Shown: positions 22,983-32,900 of the stretch, piece after piece
Numbering within the stretch: the first letter of the stretch is position 1
How the letters are laid out: each line of letters starts with the position of its first letter
NCBI GenBank assembly: GCA_021234535.1
Contig: CM037830.1
Location: forward strand, 34,135,405-34,199,404
Origin: Stichopus chloronotus
Lineage: Eukaryota > Echinodermata > Holothuroidea > Aspidochirotida > Stichopodidae
Length of the DNA stretch: 64,000 nucleotides
Reading direction: 5' to 3'
Notes under the pieces: generated by a model
The model's input: only the letters and a program-made list of their open reading frames with translations
What the model was told of the DNA's origin: nothing
Database searches by the model: none
Position numbers and translations under genes: made by a program

Positions 22983-23452
22983 CTATCATCGTCATTGCTA
23001 TCATTATCACTACCGTTGTCATCACCAATCATCATTACCCCTGTTATTATCTTCATCATCGTCTTCAGCTACCATCGTCGTCATCATCACCATCATCTAC
23101 ACTACCATCGTCACCATTACAACTACCATCATCATTGCCATCATTAACGCTATCATCATAATCATCAGAAATTACTACCCTGGTTATCATCATCGCCATC
23201 AGCTACCATCGTCATTATCATTATGATCTCCATCACTTATCAGTTCTTGTGCACGGCACATCACACCATCTTCTGTGGTACCGACTTTATGGGTCAACTC
23301 ATCCTTGTGGTGCATTAACATTTTTTTCTTTTGTCGTTTTCACAGCCTCTTGGGACAAATCATTACATTCATGTGGCTGGAATGTTCCGATGTCTTCACT
23401 GACCGATGATGAACTCTACGTCATCAACAGAAATTTGGATTGTGTTGGCTGA
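18573..23452 (+). CDS. TIMP-like: Tissue inhibitor of metalloproteinases, single N-terminal domain (3 exons, 143 aa)
   Basis: Exons 18573-18699, 19111-19308 and 23346-23452, phases 1 and 1, 432 nt in all. Residues 1-24 are a hydrophobic signal peptide ending G24. The mature protein would start C25-L26-C27-P-P-K-H, the diagnostic Cys-x-Cys amino terminus whose Cys-1 chelates the metalloproteinase zinc. Cysteines 25, 27, 38, 95, 118 and 141 match the six of the TIMP N-domain (pairs 1-4, 2-5, 3-6 by family rule). The frame runs through MYKMKVERLFRGYLGEEVWL, CGVHLREGSQYLLT and CGWNVPMSSLTDDEL. The protein stops where the vertebrate C-terminal domain would begin, as in nematode TIMPs. It should be secreted and inhibit MMP/ADAM enzymes. 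Intron 2 (4 kb) carries the CAT microsatellite. Confidence 0.88.
19111..19308 (+). CDS. TIMP-like: TIMP exon 2 (core OB-fold strands)
   Basis: Acceptor tgtcctcacag|TGTTCA, donor TTGACTA|GTGAGT, 198 nt, phase 1 to 1. It encodes VFKGTVMNSVDLSVSL through SSCGVHLREGSQYLLT. Confidence 0.9.
19309..22589. other. TIMP intron 2, upstream part
   Basis: AT-rich sequence with T/A runs and a poly(G) run near 19545. No coding feature or recognisable mobile element. Confidence 0.4.
22590..23235. repeat. CAT/ATG trinucleotide microsatellite in TIMP intron 2
   Basis: About 640 bp of imperfect (CAT)n, with nearly perfect runs near 22830-22890 and 22920-22980. It is open in several frames on both strands, giving poly-His, poly-Ser, poly-Met and poly-Asp; none is a gene. 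It ends about 110 bp before the exon 3 acceptor, after a poly(G) run at 22507-22522. Confidence 0.95.
23346..23452 (+). CDS. TIMP-like: TIMP exon 3 (end of N-domain, stop)
   Basis: Acceptor gtcgttttcacag|CCTCTT; TGA at 23450-23452. It encodes TSWDKSLHSCGWNVPMSSLT and ends NRNLDCVG. The last Cys is the sixth of the N-domain and only two residues follow it. Confidence 0.9.
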
Positions 23453-23873
23453 TAAAATCTTTCAGTTATAAAACGAAGCATACGTAGTCTTGGCTAGGTA
23501 GAAACAGACATTCCGATAAAGCAGTTAACTACCTAACAGATCAGTTAGGTAGTCCATCCATAGTCCACACAAATTTGACTAAAATTTGGAACAAAGTGCA
23601 AACTTATTGGACAGTTTCTTGCAGATAAGAATTCTAACTAAAAAAAAAATCGTTATCACATAGCTCTGGACGTTAAATTAATGCCAATAATTTATATCGA
23701 TCAGGTCACGACAGGATCGTGACAAAGAAAAAGGCGGGAACTTTCAGTTGTTGTTAGAACTGAAATTATTAAATACATATTCAATAAGCTCTAATATTTG
23801 AAATCTATCTTGTCATTTCTTGCGTAGTGAAGTTTTCTTCTTTCTGTGTATTGGAATTTTTCTGCGATCGTCA

Positions 23874-23879
23874 AATAAA
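23874..23879 (+). terminator. Candidate TIMP poly(A) signal
   Basis: AATAAA, 422 nt after the stop codon; the first clear one on this strand. No transcript evidence. Confidence 0.4.
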
Positions 23880-25059
23880 TAACCTAAACGAAATGTCCAA
23901 AGATTACACGTGCAATGACGACTGTTTCACGGGGATGACGATTACATGAAGGCGATGACGACGCTGATTGAATCACTGCAGAAACGGTAGGACGATGCGG
24001 TCGGTGACGGTGACGACAATGGCGCAATCAGCAAATGACATCATCATCCAGGCAAAATGACGACGATGAGGTTATCGGACGAGGGGAACACTCCAATGAC
24101 AATACCGCAAATATCAAAAAATATCGAAATACGACAGTCACAACAGCGGACATTTAATGCAAGATCATAAATCGATATATTGATAAAAAATAATATATTT
24201 GATAATCAACCATCGTTTGCAAGACTGTCGTGAGGGATAAGTAATTATGAGACAGATTATGAAAATGCCTTGACTGATAAAAGTCTGGTAAATCAATCGA
24301 TCAATCAATCAACCAACCATTCAATCAATTAGGAAACAGTCATCTTCAGCTCATATTTGCATGCTCATGGCCCATTTGGAGAAAGACAGCAGATAAAAAG
24401 TATATTTGAAAAGTTCTCACAACTAACGTGACTCAGAGGGCTTGAATTAGTTTTTCGTCTTCAAATCTCAAAATGTAACTTCGACAAAACCAAATATGCA
24501 CTTTCATTGTTCAGCCGACGTTCATATAATCAGTCTACTTTCTTTTTTTTAAAAAAATGGTGCTTATTTGAGTGTTTTTGTTTTTTAATTAGTAAGGACC
24601 CAAAAACAAAGGACAACACAAAAGTAACAAACCTGGCAGCAATTTTAGAAGATAAATTTCGTGCGCATACGCTGAATGACACAAGACGCAGTTTTAAGCA
24701 AAACAGAGCAACGTCTATCACTTCTATTTTGATTTGTTTTCAAGATCTTCGTAGCTAGTGGCATCTAATGTGTGAAATACATTAGTAAATAAACACGTGT
24801 TAGAATGTTGATGGTAGATCTTAGTTGTTTATTCTAGGACGTTATGATAACCGCCAAAATATTGCAGACCCCCCACAATCGGAGGGCAGGAAGCCGAGTG
24901 TACGACGGGAGAACATACTAACTAATGCAACGACTGATTAGTTAATAGTCTTGGCTAATCAGATGACCTTACCGGTGTATCTCGACACTAAATTGTTAGG
25001 TTCAGCGACGTGTTATAAAAGTGGTATCACTTTCACAGTGTACAGACGGCGGGTGGAGT
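23880..25059. other. Convergent spacer, TIMP side
   Basis: No gene recognised. It has GATGACG-rich sequence at 23930-24075 and a CAAT-based tetranucleotide stretch (aatcaatcgatcaatcaatc and neighbours) at 24292-24332. Confidence 0.35.
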
Positions 25060-25580
25060 CCTTTAATCATCTCAGCCACGTCAATTTGCTTGTCACTGCT
25101 TGACAACTTGTCGAGATAGCAAGTTATTTGTAAAACGGTACTTAGAAAATTTGACAAATTCGCAATCACGACAATTTTGCAAAATTTTGTCGAGTTAAGA
25201 AACGATTTGTAACACGGTAAATTCGACACTTTGACAATTTTCCGAGATTTCGAGTTTGTGTGAATCGATATCTCGACAATTTGCAAACTTTTGTGGAGAG
25301 TATCATAAGTATTTGTAACACGGGATGTTTGTCCGAGATGTCGAATTAGCGGGGAATCGTTTTCTCGACAATGTGGAAATTATTTTCGAGATAACAATTT
25401 ATGTGTATCACGGTATCTCGACACTTTGATTTTTCCGAAATGTAAAGTTGGCATACTAAGTCGGTATCTTGACGACAACGTAAAATTTTGTTGAAATAAC
25501 AAACGACTATAACAGAGCATCTCGGTAATTTGACAAATTTTTCCGAGATTTCGAATTAGTCTAAAACGGTATATCACGTT
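25060..25580. repeat. Diverged CGAGAT-type tandem array
   Basis: At least five diverged units of roughly 100 bp. Each contains variants of 'tctcgacaatttgcaaa', '(t)tttgtcgaga' and 'tttgtaacacggta'. Half-units are inverted relative to each other, so a unit could fold on itself. A shorter copy lies at 8330-8470. Confidence 0.65.
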
Positions 25581-26279
25581 TGTGTCCATCTCACTAAGGA
25601 GTTGGTGATTTTCTCTATTAAATCATTATTTAAATCACTGATTTATAGAAATGTGCGTGGTTTTAATCGAATAAATCAATTTCACATCGTCAATTTTTTT
25701 TTTCAATTATAATCATGATTTTAATTAAGCTGGAGTTTAATCAAACAATCCTGATCAAATCCATGAAATTCCAAATGAGAATTACCAGGAATTTGTAAAT
25801 TGACGAAAGGTGAAGAAAAATGTTATCGAAGTTCAAAAGCACCACAGCAGACTCAAACGAATTTTAAGCTCTACCAAGTGAGACATTCGACAACTATTTC
25901 AAACGTAATGATCCGCAGTGAGCGCCATTTCTTATTTCCAGTCCAAAGTATGTCAACTCTAAAAGACTACCGAAAGTTCATGTGTCCAGCCACCATAGGA
26001 AGTAAAACAGGAAAAGGGCACTGTAACTTAAAGCTAGCCACCATACCAACACCAGTAACGTGAATAAAGAATGACTTCATGTTCAGGAAATGAAAAAAGA
26101 TTGTATTTTATCATTAAAAGTGAGGTAATTTAAAATTAAAATCTACAATAATGTTATGGACCACAAAAAGCACAACAAAAGTATAAAAAGTTCTTGAAAA
26201 GTCAACCTCAGACATGAGCTGCTTTGAGTACCCCCCCCCCCCCTCCACACCCTTCTCGACTATGCATCATTACTTACAG

Positions 26280-26500
26280 ACGTAGGATACAAAAATGTCA
26301 TTTTCATCAATGGATATGTAAAATGTGACACAGGCGAAGTGAAATTGTATCAAATTATGTTCACTGAGAACAAAGGTGAAGGCATGGTGGGGACAAAATT
26401 GTTTACAGGACTCGGAGAGAAAAAGCCTATGCACCAAATATGCGAACGACTAAAACTATATGTTGACATGCATGGTTGGAAAAATAGCCTGAACCATTAG
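26280..26500 (+). CDS. Unrecognised open frame with acceptor-like start (possible exon or relic)
   Basis: After a C-rich tract and 'cttacag', the frame starting at 26282 stays open for 72 codons to TAG at 26500, with segments such as VIFINGYVKCDTGEVKLYQI and ICERLKLYVDMHGWKNSLNH. The composition looks protein-like, but I recognise no family and find no partner exon. A 72-codon open run can also occur by chance. It lies antisense to any long 3' UTR of the SLC23 gene. Confidence 0.25.
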
Positions 26501-27493
26501 ATCAAGTACAAAGTAGAAACGTTTTGAAAATTGAAATCTGTCAGTTTCAAGAAGGAATCTTGGCTTTGAACACCAAATCTGTACCCCCTTCCTTTCCCTT
26601 GAGCAAGTCTACCTTCAACAGAGCCGTTCAGCCGACTGGAGCCCTGCTAATACCATTCAATACGTACGGTATCAAAAATCAAAGTGTGGCTGCAGAATGT
26701 AAGCAAAAAGTTTATTGTCCTCAGTGATTTCATTCCAAGATTCCATTCCATTCTCATAGCACTGCTGTGAATGTGTGACTGCAAAAAAAGTACAGCACCA
26801 ATACAGCACGCTGTGACTGAATATTTATGAAAAACTTTATCAGGGGTAAGGTAATACAGAAACTCCAAATATCTTCTTTTGTGGGTTTTATTTGTGTTTG
26901 TACACAGCTACATTCTGGAGAACTGTACAAAAAGTTACCAGGATTTAAGCCAACCGTGTAAGTCCACGACATATTCATTTCATCCTCATTATCTTTTCTT
27001 TTTCTTCATTTATCTTGTCTGACAATTCCCACATAAACTGTGAGTTACCCTTAAAATTTCCAGCAAATTACTTATGAATAAAATTGGTGACAAGTCAAAT
27101 GGCTGGTTTCTTTTGCTACAGAACAAGTAAGGACCTAACTGAACCAAAAATGTATCCCCAGGTCATGGAACGGTAAATACAAAAAGAAAAAGAAAACACA
27201 CACAGAAACAAAAACACACATGGTATCAAACAGTAAAAACCGACAAAAAGATAGAAATAACATTCTAAAAATATGCTAGCAGAAATTGTTACTAAAAGGT
27301 TTGAGAATTTTAAATTTGATTCTACCACCAAGTCTGAGGGAACTTTATCACAACAAAAACACGCCTAAGACCAGAGACATATTATCGTAATAAATGACAG
27401 CAGCCAATCAAAAGACAGATGAATCAAAGATGAAAAATATAGCAAGTTGAAAATTTTCTTTCACAAATCACAAAGTGATGAATGTGGCTTTTA

Positions 27494-27827
27494 GCATACC
27501 TGCCAACCTCAAACATAAAAACAATCATGTATCCCAATCAAGGGGAGGGGGCAGACGAGATGCCTGATCACTATCCTGGGGGGGAGGTCTAAGAGGTGGG
27601 GTTGTCCCCGTCGGAGGGTCGGCTACATGCAGAATGGTGCTATATATGACGCTACGTTTGATTTGAATACATCTCCAAGCATTCCTATTTTTTAATTATT
27701 TTTTTTCTTCCAATCGTTATAATACACTTGAGAAAAATCGGAATTTGGTTGAGAGAAAATCAGTACACGGAATTATGATGTAGAAGTCGGAAAATTTCGT
27801 CAAAATCGGAATGGTTGGCAGGTATGC
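27494..27827. mobile_element. 334-bp MITE with 15-bp terminal inverted repeats
   Basis: Begins GCATACCTGCCAACC and ends GGTTGGCAGGTATGC, a perfect 15-bp inverted pair. It is flanked on both sides by TTTTA (27489-27493 and 27828-27832), a probable 5-bp target-site duplication. It has no coding capacity; the inside is AT-rich with a short G-rich patch. The superfamily cannot be assigned. Confidence 0.75.
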
Positions 27828-27832
27828 TTTTA

Positions 27833-29219
27833 GTCACGTTTCTTGACACATATATTTAAAAAGATCTTCATCCCAAGCAGAGATTCGTTCCTGGTTACCC
27901 TGGTTTATTTTTACTTTCTTCAAAAGAAAAAAAAAATAGACTCCACTTTGAAAATAATTTTTGATTTTTCAATAACCTGAGCAGGAAAAACGCTTGAAAA
28001 TGACGTTGAGTTAAAAAAACTCTTTTGTTAATACTATACCGTTAGTGCTACATTCAAAATCAAAATTATGTTTTTCTGTGTATTTTGATGTGTGACGTTA
28101 AAAGTTCTCTGAGGTGAAAATCTGCTGGTATCGATCTGTTGGGTTGCCAATATTCTGCACATTGGCAATGTTTGATATTTGCAGTAAATGCCTTTGAGGG
28201 ACTTCTGAATTGCAGTAAGTAACACCACTGGGCTGCTGTCAATGACGTAAGTCCTCTGATAGCCACCAAAGAAGGAAAAGTCATGGCATCAGATCACAGG
28301 GTTGTATAAAGTCTAAATGGAAAATGGCCCCTTGTGAACAAATCAACCAGGAGACTGGATCAGCTGTGGCACAAATATGCATCGCATCTACCATCAGAAA
28401 GCCATCTGACATGTAACTCGCCCTGATGATTCGCAATCCCACGTCGCCGAGCAGTCAGGCGATTTACATCTTGCAGCAGTTTGGTCTAGATAAAGTGTAT
28501 CAACCTCAACTGCAAAAATATTGTGGGCTTTCACAGGCAGTGCAAGAGAAAGGTTAGTATTTTGAAACAGGTAGGGAAAAAATGTACAATATTGCTGAAG
28601 AACTGTATTAAAGTAGGAGGTAGAATTTTTCAGAAAACTCAAGAGAGATCAAGAACCACCTAGACCAAACGGTTCAAGCAATTTATACAAGTTTGACACC
28701 CATTTATTAAAATTGGAAGTTGAAAACTGACAATTTTTCTTTTACATTTTATACATACATAACTATGTGAATAAATCACTTGTATAACCCTGTATTAGAA
28801 AGATGATAAATATTTCTGTTGATTACCAAACACAAGAGAGACGACACGGCTCTAGATTGTACCTGAAAAAGTAATCCATGGGAATTAATGGAAATTCAAG
28901 TAATTTTGTCACTTCAAATCTTTTTCGAAAGATGCGTAGATAATACGTAGATACTGACTTCTCCGAGGGTTACATTCAACTATGATCGACTAAACATCAC
29001 TAGCAATGCGTAAATATACTTTTCTATAATGTTTCCAACCTCTTTCTCTATGGCAACTGGAGGCTTTGATGTCAATGACATCGTTACGGCCTCTCTGTGA
29101 AAAAAAAAAGAGTATTGACCAACTGCAACCCACTGGTAACAAAGTAAAATGTGATGTAGTGAGTAGTATCACCTGATGGCTTGGAAGCAAAAGCAACAAT
29201 TGGTTTTAAAGTTGGTCCG
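27833..29219. other. Convergent spacer, SLC23 side
   Basis: No gene recognised. Any long SLC23 3' UTR would extend here on the minus strand. Confidence 0.3.
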
Positions 29220-29225
29220 TTTATT
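29220..29225 (-). terminator. Candidate SLC23 poly(A) signal
   Basis: AATAAA on the minus strand, about 480 nt after the stop codon. Others exist further on, so this is only a candidate. Confidence 0.3.
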
Positions 29226-29708
29226 TCAGTGAGGAAAATCACTGAAATTTTGATATATGTTGGAGTTGTTTGCCCCTGCTGGTATCAAAGCATGCTGCTT
29301 ATAATCTGTTATAACTTTTTAAGTTAAAGAATAAAATATGAAGCAAACTATTCCACTTGCCGTCAAAATGGCCATTCGCGAGAAATTTCAGACGGTTTAC
29401 ACTGGACATTCATTCAAGCTCATCTAGCAATTTGGGTTTCATTTGTTCATAGTTCAATATTGATTTTGAAATTGCATAAAGTCTGTGTTCCAGTTGAGCA
29501 CTAGACAATCCTGTTTTTTTAATTTTCGACCAAACACAAGACCCAAAGCTTGTGACAAAAGCTTGTGACAAGCTTGTGACAAAAAGTCCAGGAAACATCC
29601 GAGAGAGCCAGCCAGTAATATAACTTTCAGGTAATACATTATGATGCCACAGTCATCACAGAGCAAGTCCCCACCAGACACTTCGTGTCAGGATTTATAA
29701 GAGATCAC

Positions 29709-29935
29709 TCACGCTTCTTGTGCGTCCCCGTTGGAGTTTGAGCGTGCCTTGATACTAAAACCATAAAATGTGGGACTGACAGGAATGTACTTGGTCCATG
29801 ACCATTTCCTGAGAATACCCATCACAAATGGAAGGTTATAGACTGGTGAATGGAGGCCCTCTCCTTCACCACTTTCGGAACCATCGCCGGTGGTAGCCTC
29901 GATCCACTTGACCAAGCCCCTCTCCTCTGGGGTTC
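29709..29935 (-). CDS. SLC23A-like: SLC23 exon 13 (last exon, stop)
   Basis: Acceptor ttatattgaag|GAACCC; TGA at 29711-29709; 227 nt. It encodes [49 protein letters not shown] and a short hydrophilic tail. Confidence 0.95.
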
Positions 29936-32900
29936 CTTCAATATAAAACAAATGAAAGATGTGTCTACTTTGGTTCTGTGCAGCAGAAATTATGATAAGC
30001 AATTATGCTTCAATGAAAAATACAGACAATCAATTGATAGTTCTATAACCGGGAGGATTTGGCCTCCTGACTGTCTGGCAAACAGAGCGGGAGGTATTAT
30101 ACAGTAACAGATGAACACGATCAAAAAAAGTTCTCCCTCAGTTTGCAAGGATTCGATAAAATTGCATTGTTAAAGACATGAATGTCTAAAATTTACTTAT
30201 TTAATATACAGGCATATACATACAAATCATCCTTCTTCATTATTGCAACAAACTGCACATCATAAAGTTTTACGATCATCCTTCCAGATGTTTCAAAATT
30301 ATCCATAAGAAATTACCACAACATGTCACTGCTTGGAATGGTTGGCGATTCCTATTATCAACCCGATGAGATAATAATTTGACCACTACGAACAGTATCT
30401 CAGTGTCAAGATGCCACTGGTTAAAATTAGCTTCCCACATTGGTGATGCTGAGTAAGTGTGCACTATCCTTAAAATATTACGAGTGAAATGCTCTCTGCT
30501 CACAGAGTTTGCTCACGGCAGTGGGCATTGGAGTCATACCACTCGTGGCAGTCCTCTCTTCCAATGATTGGACTAGGCAGAGCTCTCTATCAACAACACG
30601 ACTGTTTTGTGATGTGATCAGGACAGTGAGCAGTAGGCTTTACCAAAAGCTGAAAATGATTGGTATCAGCACCTTCACTGCTCTGCAGCATATGTGCTCA
30701 GAACAGTAAGCAGTAGGCTCTTAGCAAATGGGACAGAGCTCCTTTATCAGCATCACCGATTACAAACAGGGTGATCAGACAGCACTGATCCTGCAAAGTC
30801 AACGATGATGATCGGAATCGGCTGATCAAACAGTTCCCAAACAACAAACCCATGGACCGACTCTTGCAGATTCCGAGGACTAACAAACTAGCCGTTTTAG
30901 ATGCATGTTTCAGAAAGGAACAAACCTCGAATGACATTATCCAATATAAGGCCAGTTCCTCCACCAACGAACATACTGGTCTCCAGAAGGACGGTGAGAA
31001 TCTGGTTCAACTGGTCACTCCCTAGGTAGGAAAGAAAACAAAACATCAATAAAATATAACCTGCAAAGAACAAACCTAGGAAATTAATTACAGAATACTT
31101 ACTCTCCAAAAGGTTTCTCGATATCAACAGGTAAATCAGGTGATATACTTCATTCAGTGCAAGAAGAAACCATCACAATGCATTTTTTTTTTATTTTATT
31201 CAATAAAATAAACACATTTGCAAGATGTTGCTGTAATAATATGGGTATATGCATATAAGAGTCAATTGTCTTGACTAGTTTTCATAAGCCATCCCAAGAA
31301 TTCGTCCTGATCTCTGCTGTTCACAAACAAGACCAAATTATGTAAAAACAATGGTCCTTTTATCTTCATGTCAAGAAATAAGCTGTTATTTTGTTGGTTT
31401 CAATTGCTGGAGTAGGTCTTTCTGGCTGCTGCTAGAAAATAAACAGTGGTATCTACAGACTTAACTTTGATAGAAATTGCTGGTCCTTTTTTAATACCAC
31501 AACTCTACCAAAAATAAGATACGATTTAAGACAGTCTAACACCAGCAGCTGCAGCTAGTTTTACAATAAGAGGTTTGCTTATCAAGCCCTTCACATTGTC
31601 CATTCCTTGTTTATGTAATTTTACAAACTTCCATGTTGTAAGATTCAACAATCCTCAACAAGGAGAGAAGGCTTCTGGATTCCGATTCAACATGGGGACA
31701 AATTTCTTGACAAGGGACCACGTTTTGGAAGTCATGAAGATGGCCTTAGTTCTCTTAGATGTTTCAGGACATATGCACCTCAGAAGTGAAACCAAACTGT
31801 TCTATTCTAACATTCTGCTAAGAAACACCTTAAAATCATATCCTTCTTTCCCACACAAGCAAATTAAGAAATGACATCAATGCAACAGAGTCATAGCTGC
31901 ATTCTTCTTACATGAAGGAGAATGAAGTTTCCACAATGCGGTGTTCGAGTAAGTTCAGATCAGTGTTCTCCACAGATTTCCAAGTTGGGGGGTGGCCACA
32001 CATGAAGCACATACCTGATTACAAAGGGATTGCTAGTAAGAGGTTTGAGGGGGGATCAAAATCACCTGCACAAATTTTTGATGATTGAGATGCTAAAAGA
32101 CACAAAACGGTACTAAGAGCAAATATCCTGCTCTACTTGAAATGGGAACAGCATATTGCTAACTTGAGTGGGGGGGACAGTCGTTACTTCATGGGGTGAT
32201 AATATTTACCCAGGGGCAGGGCCACCTCCCTAATCACCTTATGGAAAACAATGATCGAGGCAACCTTTCAATGTGGGCACAATGTCTGCATGCAAGCAGA
32301 GTGTCAGTGAAAAAAGTATTTTGTTTAAATTACTTTTGCTTTCAAACTTTTGAAAAAACCAGAATGCACAAATTTATTGTGGTTTCGATGATCCGATTAT
32401 AAGCATTTTTTTTCAGGATCTGACATTTAATAGCATTAGGATGTGTCACACCTATGCTTTATATGATATATGGGATCTGTACAAGCTTCCTTTCTTGCGA
32501 TCATGACTGCAAGGTTTTCCCAATTTGACCCATGTTGACCTCAAATGACCTTTGACCTATACTAAAAACCACAGGTTGTTAAAATCAATGAGATACACCT
32601 ACATACTGGATAAGACATCTGTTAAAGCTTCCCTTCTTGAGATATGATGTTTACAAGAATTTCATAATGTGAACCTGTTGACTTCAAATGACCTTTACCA
32701 AAAACAAATGAAATTCTTGTATATTCAATGGGCTGCACCTACATACTAAATAGGGGATCTGCCCAAGCTTTTCTTCTTGAGATATTGTGTTTAGCATCGT
32801 ATTTTCAAATTTGACCCCTGTTGACCCAAATGAACTTTGACCTCCACCAAAAACAATAAGGTTCTCTTACTCAATGTGGTACACCTACATACTGAATATG

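Noticed and set aside
22500..23226. Long overlapping ORFs of up to 230 codons on both strands (poly-His, poly-Ser, poly-Asp, poly-Met)
   Set aside because: All are readings of one CAT/ATG microsatellite, open in several frames at once, inside an intron of TIMP.
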